Part shown: positions 23,472 to 31,844 of the stretch, in pieces | Position numbering within the stretch: position 1 is the first letter of the stretch | How the letters are laid out: each line of letters opens with the position of its first letter | NCBI RefSeq assembly: GCF_030816895.1 | Contig: NZ_JAUSYL010000001.1 | Coordinates: 930,001-994,000, forward strand | Direction of reading: 5' to 3' | Length of the DNA stretch: 64,000 nucleotides | DNA from: Clavibacter sp. B3I6 | Lineage (GTDB): Bacteria; Actinomycetota; Actinomycetes; Actinomycetales; Microbacteriaceae | Made by a program: the position numbers and the translations under genes | Notes under the pieces: generated by a model | Told to the model about the DNA's origin: nothing | Databases searched by the model: none | The model's input: only the letters and a program-made list of their open reading frames with translations

Positions 23472-26126
23472 ATGAGCGCATCCGGTGCCACGACGCCCGA
23501 CCTGCACGCCGTCCCGACGGGCGCGTCCGCGGCGCCCACGACCGGCCCCGACGGGGTCCGCCGCGTCGTCGTCGTGGGCGGCGGTCCCGCGGCCCACCGC
23601 CTCGCCGATTCCCTCGCCTCCCGCGTGGACGCGTCGACGCCCGCCCTCCGGATCACGGTGGTCGGCGACGAGCCGCACCTCCCCTACGACCGCGTGCAGC
23701 TCTCGAAGCGCCTGCACGGCGACGTGGACCTGACCCTCGGCCAGGCCGCGTTCTGGGACCACGTGGCCCTCGACTGCCGGCCCGGCCGCCTCGCCACGCG
23801 CATCGACCCGGTCGCCCGCACGGTCGCCCTCGACGACGGCGACGTCCTCCCCTACGACGAGCTCGTGCTCGCGACGGGATCGCGCGCGACCGTGCCGCCC
23901 ATCGCGGGCGCCGAGCACGGCCGCGTGTACCGGACGCTCGGGGACGTCGCCGACCTCGTGGCCGAGATCACGGAGCTCCGCGAGCGCCGGGGCCGGCCGG
24001 TGGACGTCGTCACGGTCGGCGGCGGGCTCCTCGGGCTCGAGGCCGCGGGCGGCGTGCACGCGCTCGGCGCCCGCTCCGCCGTCGTGCACTCGGGCCGCTG
24101 GCTCATGTCGTCCCAGCTCGACGAGGGCGCCGGGCAGGCGCTCGGCCGCATCGTCCACGGCCGCGGCGTGGAGCTGCACCTCGGCGTCCGGCCCACCGAG
24201 GTCCTCACGACGCCGACCGGCCGGGTCATCGGCGTCGCCCTCACGGACGGGCGGACCATCCCGGCGGACGTCGTCGTCTTCTCCATCGGGATCACGCCGC
24301 GCGACGAGCTCGCGCGCGACGCCGGGCTCGAGCTCGGCCCGCGCGGCGGCGTCGCGATCGACGCGGCCTGCCGCACGTCCGCCCCGCACGTCTGGGCGAT
24401 CGGCGAGGTCGCCGCGGTCGACGGCGTGTGCGTCGGCCTGGTCGCGCCCGCGAACGCGATGGCGGAGACCGTCGCCGACCGGATCACGGGCGGCGAGGCC
24501 GTGTTCCCTGGGATCGACGACGCGACGAAGCTCAAGCTCGCGGGCGTCGAGGTGGCGTCCTTCGGCGACGCGATGGGCCGCTCGGAGGGCGCGCTCGAGG
24601 TCGTCTACGCGGATCCCGCCCGCGGGCTGTACCAGAAGATCGTGATGAGCGACGACGCGCGGACCCTCCTCGGCGGCGTCTTCGTCGGCGACGCGGGGCC
24701 GTACAGCGCGCTCCGCCCCCTGCTCGGCCGCGAGCTCGGATCCGAGCCCGGCGCCTACCTCTCCGCGGCCGGCGCCGAGCCGCCCGCCGCCACCGACCTG
24801 CCCGACGACGTGCAGGTCTGCTCCTGCAACGACGTGAGCGCGGGCGACGTCCGCCATGCGGTCCGCGGCGCCGACGGCGTCCCCGGCTGCACCGACCTCG
24901 CGGAGCTCAAGGCCTGCAGCCGCGCCGGCACCCAGTGCGGGTCGTGCGTGCCGCTCGTGAAGAAGATCCTCGACACCGAGCTCGAGGCGGCGGGCGTCGA
25001 GGTGTCGCGGGCGCTCTGCGAGCACTTCGCCGTGAGCCGCAGCGAGCTCTTCGAGACCGTGCGGATCCTCGGCCTCACCTCCGCCGCGCAGGTGTTCGAC
25101 CGCCTCGGGTCGGGCCTCGGCTGCGACGTCTGCAAGCCCGTCGTCGCCTCCGTGCTCGCCACCCAGACCAAGGGCTACATCCTCGACGCCGGCCAGGGCC
25201 CGCTGCAGGACACCAACGACCGCGCCCTCGCCAACATGCAGAAGGACGGCACGTACTCGGTGGTCCCGCGCATCCCCGGCGGCGAGATCACGCCGGCGAA
25301 GCTCAAGGTCATCGCCGAGGTGGCGGAGCGGTACGACCTCTACACGAAGATCACGGGCGGCCAGCGCATCGACATGTTCGGCGCGCGGCTGGAGCAGCTG
25401 CCCGAGATCTGGCGGATCCTCGTCGACGCCGGGTTCGAGTCGGGCCAGGCGTACGGCAAGGCGCTCCGGAACGTGAAGTCGTGCGTCGGATCCACGTGGT
25501 GCCGCTACGGCGTGCAGGACGCCGTCGCCATGGCCGTGCACCTGGAGCTCCGCTACCGCGGCGTGCGCTCGCCGCACAAGTTCAAGATGGGCGTCTCCGG
25601 CTGCGCGCGCGAGTGCGCCGAGGCCCGCGCGAAGGACATCGGCGTGATCGCGACGGAGACCGGCTGGAACCTCTACGTCGGCGGCAACGGCGGCTTCACG
25701 CCCGCGCACGCGCAGCTGCTCGCGAAGGACCTCGACGACGAGACCCTCATCCGCTACATCGACCGCTACCTCATGTACTACGTGCGGACGGCCGAGCGTC
25801 TGCAGCGCACCGCGCGCTGGCAGGAGGAGCTGGAGGGCGGCCTCGAGCACGTGCACCGGGTCGTCGTGGAGGACTCGCTCGGCATCGCCGCGGAGCTCGA
25901 GGCGGCCATGGCGCTGCAGATCGACGGCTACGAGGACGAGTGGGCAGCCACCCTCGCCGACCCCGACCGGCTCCGCCGCTTCCGCTCGTTCGTCAACGCG
26001 CCCGCCACGCCCGACCCGTCGCTCGCCCGGGTCGAGGAGCGCGGCCAGCGGCGGCCCGCCTTCCCGGAGGAGCGCGACGGATCCGTCATGCTGTCGGGAC
26101 CGTCCATCCCCGTCCGGAAGGTGTGA
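23472..26126 (+). CDS. nirB: NAD(P)H-dependent assimilatory nitrite reductase large subunit
   Basis: An 884-residue cytoplasmic enzyme that reduces nitrite to ammonium. Order of domains: FAD-binding (RRVVVVGGGPAAHRLADSL), NAD-binding (VDVVTVGGGLLGLEAAGG), a BFD-like [2Fe-2S] site (VCSCNDV and CSRAGTQCGSC), then the ferredoxin-like and siroheme/[4Fe-4S] domain with KSCVGSTWCRYG and VSGCARECAEA supplying the four cluster cysteines. Length and order match NirB. RBS GAGGAGG precedes the ATG at 23472. It is the first gene of nirB-cobA-nnaR and is divergent from the gene for its small subunit. Confidence 0.96.
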   Translation: MSASGATTPDLHAVPTGASAAPTTGPDGVRRVVVVGGGPAAHRLADSLASRVDASTPALRITVVGDEPHLPYDRVQLSKRLHGDVDLTLGQAAFWDHVALDCRPGRLATRIDPVARTVALDDGDVLPYDELVLATGSRATVPPIAGAEHGRVYRTLGDVADLVAEITELRERRGRPVDVVTVGGGLLGLEAAGGVHALGARSAVVHSGRWLMSSQLDEGAGQALGRIVHGRGVELHLGVRPTEVLTTPTGRVIGVALTDGRTIPADVVVFSIGITPRDELARDAGLELGPRGGVAIDAACRTSAPHVWAIGEVAAVDGVCVGLVAPANAMAETVADRITGGEAVFPGIDDATKLKLAGVEVASFGDAMGRSEGALEVVYADPARGLYQKIVMSDDARTLLGGVFVGDAGPYSALRPLLGRELGSEPGAYLSAAGAEPPAATDLPDDVQVCSCNDVSAGDVRHAVRGADGVPGCTDLAELKACSRAGTQCGSCVPLVKKILDTELEAAGVEVSRALCEHFAVSRSELFETVRILGLTSAAQVFDRLGSGLGCDVCKPVVASVLATQTKGYILDAGQGPLQDTNDRALANMQKDGTYSVVPRIPGGEITPAKLKVIAEVAERYDLYTKITGGQRIDMFGARLEQLPEIWRILVDAGFESGQAYGKALRNVKSCVGSTWCRYGVQDAVAMAVHLELRYRGVRSPHKFKMGVSGCARECAEARAKDIGVIATETGWNLYVGGNGGFTPAHAQLLAKDLDDETLIRYIDRYLMYYVRTAERLQRTARWQEELEGGLEHVHRVVVEDSLGIAAELEAAMALQIDGYEDEWAATLADPDRLRRFRSFVNAPATPDPSLARVEERGQRRPAFPEERDGSVMLSGPSIPVRKV

Positions 26127-26129
26127 GCC

Positions 26130-27203
26130 GTGCCGATCCCCCTCGATGTCCAGGGCCGCCGCGTCGTGGTGGTCGGCGGACCGGCCGCCACCCGCCGGAT
26201 CACGGCCTCGCTCGCCGCGGACGGCGCCGACGTGGAGCTCGTGCCCGACCACGCGGCCGGCGCCGCGCTCGACGCCGCGCTCGACCGCGAGCTTCCGGAC
26301 CGCGCGCTCCCGGACCTCGTCCTGTGGGTGGAGGGCGACCCCGTCCGCCGCGCCGCGGTGGCCGAGGCCTGCCGGGCCGAGCGCGTCTGGTTCCAGGCGC
26401 TCGAGGGCACCGCGCCCACGCCGCTCGGGCACGTGACCCTCGTGGGCGGCGGCCCCGGGGATCCCGCCCTCATGACCGTCGGCGCGCGCACCGCCCTGGC
26501 CGAGGCCGACGTCGTGCTGCACGACCGCCTCGGCCCCACCGACGACCTGGCCGCCTTCGCCCCCGGCGCCGAGCTGATCGACGTCGGCAAGACCCCCGGC
26601 CACCACGCCGTGCCGCAGCGCCGGATCGAGGAGCTGCTCGTGGAGCACGCCTCCCGCGGCCTCCGCGTCGTGCGCCTCAAGGGCGGCGACCCGTTCGTCT
26701 TCGGGCGCGGCGGCGAGGAGGTCATCGCGTGCCGCGCCGCGGGCGTGCCCGTGACCGTCGTCCCCGGCGTCACGAGCGCGATCGCGGTGCCCGCCGCGGC
26801 CGGGATCCCCGTGACCCACCGCGAGGTCAGCCGCGCGTTCACCGTCGTCTCCGGCCACGTGCCGTTCAGCGAGGACGAGCTGTCGCACCTCGTCGGCCTC
26901 GGCGGCACGCTCGTCGTGCTGATGGGCGTCGGCACGCTGCCGCACCTCGTCGCCGGGCTCCAGCGGCACGGGATGCGCGCCGACATGCCGCTCGCGATCG
27001 TCGAGCGCGGCTACGCGATCGACCAGCGCACCACCGTCACCACGGTCTCCGGCGTGGCCGGGCTCCTCGGAACGGTCGCGCCCCGCTCGCCCGCGGTCAT
27101 CGTCGTCGGCGAGGTCGTGCGCGTGCCGGGCTGGGCCGAGGAGGCCGCGGCCGCCGGGCACGCCCCGTGGGAGGATGGCCGCCGGGCACGGGCGACGCCG
27201 TGA
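26130..27203 (+). CDS. cobA: Uroporphyrinogen-III C-methyltransferase (CobA/SUMT)
   Basis: A 357-residue enzyme. The first 100 residues resemble a shortened NAD-binding siroheme-synthase domain (VVVVGGPAATRRI) but look degenerate. From GHVTLVGGGPGDPALMTVGA on it is a full SUMT domain, with the SAM-binding RLKGGDPFVFGRGGEE and VVPGVTSAIAVPAAAGIPVTHR. It makes precorrin-2, precursor of the siroheme in NirB. It starts at a GTG 3 nt after the nirB stop, so the genes are co-transcribed. The precorrin-2 dehydrogenase step may be supplied by this N-terminus or elsewhere. Confidence 0.92.
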   Translation: MPIPLDVQGRRVVVVGGPAATRRITASLAADGADVELVPDHAAGAALDAALDRELPDRALPDLVLWVEGDPVRRAAVAEACRAERVWFQALEGTAPTPLGHVTLVGGGPGDPALMTVGARTALAEADVVLHDRLGPTDDLAAFAPGAELIDVGKTPGHHAVPQRRIEELLVEHASRGLRVVRLKGGDPFVFGRGGEEVIACRAAGVPVTVVPGVTSAIAVPAAAGIPVTHREVSRAFTVVSGHVPFSEDELSHLVGLGGTLVVLMGVGTLPHLVAGLQRHGMRADMPLAIVERGYAIDQRTTVTTVSGVAGLLGTVAPRSPAVIVVGEVVRVPGWAEEAAAAGHAPWEDGRRARATP

Positions 27204-27223
27204 CCGCCGAGGGAGCGCCCGCC

Positions 27224-28351
27224 ATGACCGGATCCGACGCCGAGCCCGGCTTCCGGCCCGACCAGCTCGAGGGCTTCCGCATCGCCGTGACCTCCGACCG
27301 GCGCTCCGAGGACCTCATCGCGGCGTTCGAGCGCCGCGGCGCCGACGTGGTGCACGCCCCCACCATCCGGATGACGGGCGTCAGCGACGACTCCGCGCTC
27401 GAGGCCGAGACCCGCGCGATCATCCGCGATCGGCCCGGGATCCTCCTCGCGACGACGTCCTACGGAATCCGCCGCTGGTTCGAGGCGGCCGACGCCGCCG
27501 GCATCGGCGACGAGCTCACCGAGGTCCTCGCCGGCGCGCGCATCCTCGTCCGCGGCCCGAAGGCCCGCGGCGCCATCCGCGCCGCCAGCCTCGACGACCA
27601 CGGCATGAGCGAGCGCGAGACCACCACGTCCCTCGTCGACCTGGTGCTCCGCGGGGACGTCGCCGGCGTCACCGTGGCGGTGCAGCTGCACGGCTTCACG
27701 GATCCGGTGCAGCTCGCGCGCCTCGAGGCGGCCGGGGCCCGGGTGCTCACGGTCGCGCCCTACCGCTGGACCGTGCACGAGGACTCGGCGCGCGTGCTGC
27801 GGCTCGTCGAGGCGCTCTGCACGGGCGGGATCGACGCGGTCACGTTCACGAGCGCCCCCGCGGTCGAGGCGCTGTTCACCACGGCGGACGCGGCCGGCCG
27901 GCTCGAGGACCTGCAGGAGGCGCTGCGGACGATGGTGGTCGCGGCGGCTGTCGGCCCGGTGACCGCGGCGCCGCTCGTCGAGGCGGGCATCCTGCCGATC
28001 ACGCCCGACCGCTTCCGCATGGGCGCGCTCATCCGGCTCGTGTGCGCCCACCTCGAGGAGTCGGGCGTGGCCCGCGTCGCGACCGGCCACGGCACGGTCG
28101 AGCTCCGCGGGCGGCTCGTGGTGATCGACGGCGAGCGCCTCACCCTGAGCCCCGTGCCGCTCGCGCTGTTCCGCGCGCTCGTCGCCGCCGAGGGCGCGAC
28201 CGTGCCCCGCCGGGTGCTCGCCCGCGCGACCCCGGAGGTGCTCGACGACCACGCGGTCGACGTCGCGATCTCCCGGCTGCGGAGGTCGCTGCCCGACGCC
28301 GGGATCATCCAGACCGTCATCAAGCGCGGGTACCGGCTCACCACCGCCTGA
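27224..28351 (+). CDS. nnaR: HemD-like/winged-helix regulator, NnaR-type
   Basis: A 375-residue fusion. Residues 10-265 have the uroporphyrinogen-III synthase (HemD) fold (FRIAVTSDRRSEDLIAAFERRG ... AVTFTSAPAVEALF). The last 90 residues are an OmpR/PhoB-type winged helix ending AISRLRRSLPDAGIIQTVIKRGYRL. This is the layout of NnaR, which in Streptomyces and Mycobacterium acts together with GlnR on nitrate/nitrite assimilation genes. The ATG at 27224 has a GAGGGAG ribosome binding site; a GTG at 27200 overlapping the cobA stop is the alternative. Activity as a porphyrin enzyme is doubtful and the gene is best read as a regulator. Confidence 0.87.
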   Translation: MTGSDAEPGFRPDQLEGFRIAVTSDRRSEDLIAAFERRGADVVHAPTIRMTGVSDDSALEAETRAIIRDRPGILLATTSYGIRRWFEAADAAGIGDELTEVLAGARILVRGPKARGAIRAASLDDHGMSERETTTSLVDLVLRGDVAGVTVAVQLHGFTDPVQLARLEAAGARVLTVAPYRWTVHEDSARVLRLVEALCTGGIDAVTFTSAPAVEALFTTADAAGRLEDLQEALRTMVVAAAVGPVTAAPLVEAGILPITPDRFRMGALIRLVCAHLEESGVARVATGHGTVELRGRLVVIDGERLTLSPVPLALFRALVAAEGATVPRRVLARATPEVLDDHAVDVAISRLRRSLPDAGIIQTVIKRGYRLTTA

Positions 28352-28487
28352 CCGCGGGTGGTCCTCCGGGCCCCGCGCATCTCCTGCCGCGGGAGGAGGG
28401 GCGGGGGCCATGAGGAGGACGCGCGCCGTGACGGGGTCCGGGAGCCTGGGGTCACCGCCCGCCCGGGTGGCCGATCAGGAGGATCCC

Positions 28488-28685
28488 GTGCCCGTGTCCG
28501 TCGCTCCCACCGCCCCGTCCGCCCCCGCCGTCCCCGTGTCCGCCGCGCAGGCGCCCGCGCCGCGCCCGGGCGATCCCGCCTGCGTCGCGTTCTCCTCCAC
28601 CGGCGCGTTCCGCCACGCGGGCACGTCGACCCTCGAGGTCGACCTCGCCCCGGCGCGCGCCGCGGCCGCGCTGCTCGCCGCCTGA
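28488..28685 (+). CDS. Small hypothetical protein after nnaR
   Basis: A 65-residue frame starting at a GTG that has a perfect AGGAGG (28477-28482) at 5-nt spacing. Wobble positions are almost all G or C from this start on, while the part upstream in the same frame (from the ATG at 28410) has rarer codons, which favours the shorter form. The product has a Pro/Ala/Val-rich N-terminal half and a C-terminal half CVAFSSTGAFRHAGTSTLEV with one cysteine. No family recognised. It could be the last gene of the nirB operon. Confidence 0.5.
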   Translation: MPVSVAPTAPSAPAVPVSAAQAPAPRPGDPACVAFSSTGAFRHAGTSTLEVDLAPARAAAALLAA

Positions 28686-28711
28686 CCCGCGTCGCGCCCG
28701 CGTCGGCTTCG

Positions 28712-28748
28712 CGGCACGATCCGCGGCGTCGAGCACCGGATCGTGCCG
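28712..28748. repeat. 12-bp inverted repeat before the DUF2243 promoter
   Basis: Perfect arms CGGCACGATCCG (28712-28723) and its complement (28737-28748) with a 13-nt spacer. It sits between the small ORF and the -10 element at 28766, so it may be an operator for the DUF2243/CtaG pair or a terminator of the nir operon. Confidence 0.5.
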
Positions 28749-28765
28749 TCCGCCGCGGACGCGCC

Positions 28766-28771
28766 TAGCGT
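28766..28771 (+). promoter_or_regulatory. Leaderless -10 element (TAGCGT)
   Basis: TAGCGT begins 12 nt before the ATG at 28778. The sequence TAGCGTCGAGGC recurs in front of the XRE gene at 37641. Confidence 0.6.
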
Positions 28772-28777
28772 CGAGGC

Positions 28778-29320
28778 ATGAGCGCGACGACGAGCGGCAC
28801 GACCGCCTCCCCCTCCCGCGACGACGAGCGGATGCCCGGCCGGAACCTCGTCGCGGGCCTCCTGCTCGGCGTCGGCACGGCGACCTTCGTGGACGAGACC
28901 GTCTTCCACCAGCTGCTGCGCTGGCACCACTTCTACGACCGCTCCACCACCGACGTCGGGCTGATCTCGGACGGGATCCTCCACGCCGTCGGCTGGTTCG
29001 CCGCGATCGGCGCGATGTTCCTGTTCGCCGACCTCCGCCGACGCCGCGCGCTCAGCTGGCCGCGCTGGACGGGCGGCCTGCTCGCGGGCGCGGGCGGGTT
29101 CCAGCTGTACGACGGCACGATCCAGCACAAGGTCATGGGGCTGCACGAGATCCGCTACGGCGTCGACCTCCTCGCCTACGACCTCGTCTGGAACGGCGTC
29201 GGCGCGGTCCTGCTCCTGGCGGGCCTCGTGCTGATCTGGCGCACGCGCGCCTCGGCACGACGCGCCTCCGCGGGATCCGCCCCCGACGGGCGCGGCGGCG
29301 GGCGGACCCCCGATGCATGA
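28778..29320 (+). CDS. DUF2243 family membrane protein
   Basis: A 180-residue protein with four hydrophobic segments. GVGTATFVDETVFHQLLRWHHFYD and FQLYDGTIQHKVMGLHEIRYG are the two His-rich conserved parts of DUF2243; the histidines suggest a haem or copper site, but no function is proven. Leaderless start at 28778. It overlaps the following CtaG gene by 8 bases, a recurrent pairing that suggests a role in terminal-oxidase assembly or a related membrane redox process. Confidence 0.87.
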   Translation: MSATTSGTTASPSRDDERMPGRNLVAGLLLGVGTATFVDETVFHQLLRWHHFYDRSTTDVGLISDGILHAVGWFAAIGAMFLFADLRRRRALSWPRWTGGLLAGAGGFQLYDGTIQHKVMGLHEIRYGVDLLAYDLVWNGVGAVLLLAGLVLIWRTRASARRASAGSAPDGRGGGRTPDA

Positions 29321-30125
29321 GCACGGGGCCGGATCCGCCGGCATCCTCGCCCTGGCGCCCGCGGCGCTCGCGCTCCTGCTCGCGGTGTCCTACGCGTCCG
29401 CCGCCTGGCGCGACCGGCGACGACGCGCGTGGCCCGCGCACCGCACCGCCCTGTGGATCCTCGGCCTCGGCGCCGCGGTCGCCGCGGTCACCGGGCCCCT
29501 CGCCGACGCGGGCCACGACGACCTCGTCGCCCACATGGTCGGCCACCTGCTCCTCGGGATGCTCGCCCCGCTGCTCCTCGTGCGCGCCGCTCCCATGACC
29601 CTCGCGCTCCGGAGCCTCGACGTCGTGCCCGCCCGACGGCTCACGGCGCTCCTGCGTGCGCGGCCAGTGCGGATCCTGTCGCAGCCGATCCCCGCGGCCG
29701 TCCTGAACGTGGGCGGCATGTGGGCGGTCTACGGCACGCCGGTGCTCACGCGCATGCACGAGGATCCGCTGCTCGCCGCCGCCGTGCAGGTCCACGTCCT
29801 CGCCGCCGGGTGCCTCTTCACGCACGCGATCGTGGGCGTCGACCCCTCACCGCACCGGGCATCGCCCGCGCACCGCGCGCTGGTCCTGGTCGGGGCGATG
29901 GCCGCGCACGGGATCCTCGCGAAGTCGCTCTACGCGGTCCCGCCGGCCGGGGTGCCGCGCGCGGAGGCCGAGCTCGCCGCGCAGGTGATGTACCGCGGCG
30001 GCGACGCGGTGGACGCGGTCCTCGTCCTCCTCCTCTGCGCCGGCTGGTACCGCGCGACGCGTCCGCGGCCCGCCCGCGGTGCCGCGGCCGTCGTCGGATC
30101 CCGGGCCCCGGCGACGACCGCCTGA
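29313..30125 (+). CDS. CtaG-family cytochrome c oxidase assembly membrane protein
   Basis: A 270-residue protein with about seven membrane segments. HDDLVAHMVGHLLLGMLAPLLLV is the central conserved motif of the caa3-type CtaG family, implicated in copper delivery to cytochrome oxidase. Further histidines lie in the later segments (VHVLAAGCLFTHAIVG). The start overlaps the DUF2243 stop by 8 bases. A shorter role assignment is not possible, and no oxidase subunit genes are in the window. Confidence 0.87.
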   Translation: MHEHGAGSAGILALAPAALALLLAVSYASAAWRDRRRRAWPAHRTALWILGLGAAVAAVTGPLADAGHDDLVAHMVGHLLLGMLAPLLLVRAAPMTLALRSLDVVPARRLTALLRARPVRILSQPIPAAVLNVGGMWAVYGTPVLTRMHEDPLLAAAVQVHVLAAGCLFTHAIVGVDPSPHRASPAHRALVLVGAMAAHGILAKSLYAVPPAGVPRAEAELAAQVMYRGGDAVDAVLVLLLCAGWYRATRPRPARGAAAVVGSRAPATTA

Positions 30126-30293
30126 CGGGCTCCGCCGACGCGCGCCGCGGGCCGACACCTCCGCGCATCGCCGGCGACCCGCGCCCCTGATGGGGGGTGC
30201 CCGACCCGTCCGCGCGCCGCGCGCGGGCTTCCCGCGCACCGCGGTCCCGCCTAGCCTGGGGGCACGGAGACTTTTCTCCACCTGAGGAGCCTG

Positions 30294-31844
30294 ATGTCGT
30301 CGACCCCGCCGCCCGCCTCCCCGACGTCGGTCACCCCGTCGTCCGACGAGCCCGGCTGGTTCGGCGACGGCGAGGGCAACCAGCGCTTCTGGGACGGAAG
30401 CCGCTGGACCGCGCTCGTGTCCAGCCGCCGCGTCTTCCCGGGGCGGGCGTCGTCGACGCCCGAGCCCCGCCTCGTGAGCGAGTCGCCGCTGCCCGCCGAC
30501 TACGCGCCCGGGGCCGCGGGTGCGGCAGGTGCGGGTGCCGCGTCCGCCGCCTCGCCCGCCGGGTCCACCGCCGCCGCCGCGGACGCACCGCCCGCCGACC
30601 TGCCGCTGGCGCCGCCCACCGGATCGCCCGTGGCCCCGCCCGCCGGCTACCCGCTCGCGCCGCCGACCGGAGCGCCCGTCGCGCCTCCCACCGGAGCACC
30701 CGTCGCGCCTCCCACCGGAGCACCCGTCGCGCCTCCCGCCGGCCCGCCCGCGGACGCGCCCGTCCCGGCTCCGCGCCCGACCTCGGTCGCCGGCACCTTC
30801 GCGCCGACGTCCGCCGTGCCGGCCCCGCCGCGCGCCGCGACCACCGCCGCCTCCGCGCCCACCGCGCGCAGCACCGGCACCGCGCCCGCGCTCCGCGGCC
30901 GCAGCACCTGGCCGTGGGCCGCGCTCGCGGTCGCCGCGGTGCTCGTCGTCGCGGCCGCCGTCATCGCCGGGATCCCGGGCCTCCTCATCGCCCTCGGCGT
31001 CGTGGCGCTCGTCGCCGGGCTCGTCCCGCTGATCCGCGCCGGATCCGCGTGGATCCCCGGCATCCGCAGCCGCACCACCGGCGGCATCGCGGCCGCCCTG
31101 GCGCTCGTGCTCATCGCGGGCGGCGCGTTCGCCTCCTCGGTCCCGGCGCCCCGCGAGGACGTCGCCGATCCGGAGGCCCTCGAGATCTCGGACCCCCGCC
31201 CCGTGCCCCAGGCCACGGATCCCGCGAACCCGCTCCCGGTGTCGGCCGACGGCCTGGTCGAGATGGTCGACGTGACCCGCATGAGCGGCGCCGACGCGGG
31301 CGACACCCTCGCCGCGGCCGGCTTCGGCATCGCCTTCGCGGACGCCGCGGGCGGCGCGCTCGTCCGCCAGGACGTGTGGATCGTCGCGCGCCAGGACCCC
31401 GCGGCCGGCACGCGCGTGGCCCCCGGCACCACCGTGACCCTCACGCTCTCCGCCCCCGCTCCCGAGCGCATCGCGCTGCCGGTCGTCCCCAAGGCCCCGG
31501 ACGTCCCGTCCCGGCCGGGCACGCGTCCCGGTACCCAGCAGCCGGGCGCTCCGGCGGACCCCGGCACGGGGAACGGCGGGGGCGGCGGCTCGCCGGCCGG
31601 CCCCGGCCCGACGACGCCGGGTGACCCCGCGCCGCAGCCCACCACGGATCCGCCGACCGAGCCGATCCCCGACCCGGTGCCGACGACGGATCCGCCGGTC
31701 GAGCCCACGACGCCGCCGGTCGACCCGCCCGTCGAGCCCCCGGTGGATCCGCCCGTCGATCCCCCCGTGGAGCCGACGACGCCGCCGGAGGTCCCCGGCA
31801 CGGGCGGCGACCCGGTGCCCGAGCTGCCGCCGGTCCTGGGCTAG
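30294..31844 (+). CDS. DUF2510-membrane-PASTA protein with proline-rich repeats
   Basis: A 516-residue protein. Residues 20-45 are a DUF2510 motif (EPGWFGDGEGNQRFWDGSRWT). A Pro/Ala-rich region with octapeptide repeats follows, then a pair of membrane segments (about residues 206-245) and a third near 265. The external part has one PASTA-like domain (SGADAGDTLAAAGFGIAF ... GTRVAPGTTVTLTLS) and a C-terminal tail of DPPVEP/TTPPVD repeats. PASTA domains bind peptidoglycan or lipid II, so a cell-wall role is a reasonable inference. TAGCCT at 30252 may be the -10 and GAGGAGC the ribosome binding site. It ends on a CTAG shared with the convergent gene. Confidence 0.8.
   Translation: MSSTPPPASPTSVTPSSDEPGWFGDGEGNQRFWDGSRWTALVSSRRVFPGRASSTPEPRLVSESPLPADYAPGAAGAAGAGAASAASPAGSTAAAADAPPADLPLAPPTGSPVAPPAGYPLAPPTGAPVAPPTGAPVAPPTGAPVAPPAGPPADAPVPAPRPTSVAGTFAPTSAVPAPPRAATTAASAPTARSTGTAPALRGRSTWPWAALAVAAVLVVAAAVIAGIPGLLIALGVVALVAGLVPLIRAGSAWIPGIRSRTTGGIAAALALVLIAGGAFASSVPAPREDVADPEALEISDPRPVPQATDPANPLPVSADGLVEMVDVTRMSGADAGDTLAAAGFGIAFADAAGGALVRQDVWIVARQDPAAGTRVAPGTTVTLTLSAPAPERIALPVVPKAPDVPSRPGTRPGTQQPGAPADPGTGNGGGGGSPAGPGPTTPGDPAPQPTTDPPTEPIPDPVPTTDPPVEPTTPPVDPPVEPPVDPPVDPPVEPTTPPEVPGTGGDPVPELPPVLG
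30609..30752 (+). repeat. Six 24-bp tandem repeats (octapeptide APPTGAPV)
   Basis: Six in-frame 24-bp units encode variants of APPTGAPV. Units 4 and 5 (30681-30704 and 30705-30728) are identical in sequence and use CCT and GCA codons rare elsewhere, a sign of recent duplication. Confidence 0.8.

Noticed and set aside
30609..30752. CRISPR-like array
   Set aside because: Units are contiguous 24-bp coding repeats without spacers and no cas gene is present.
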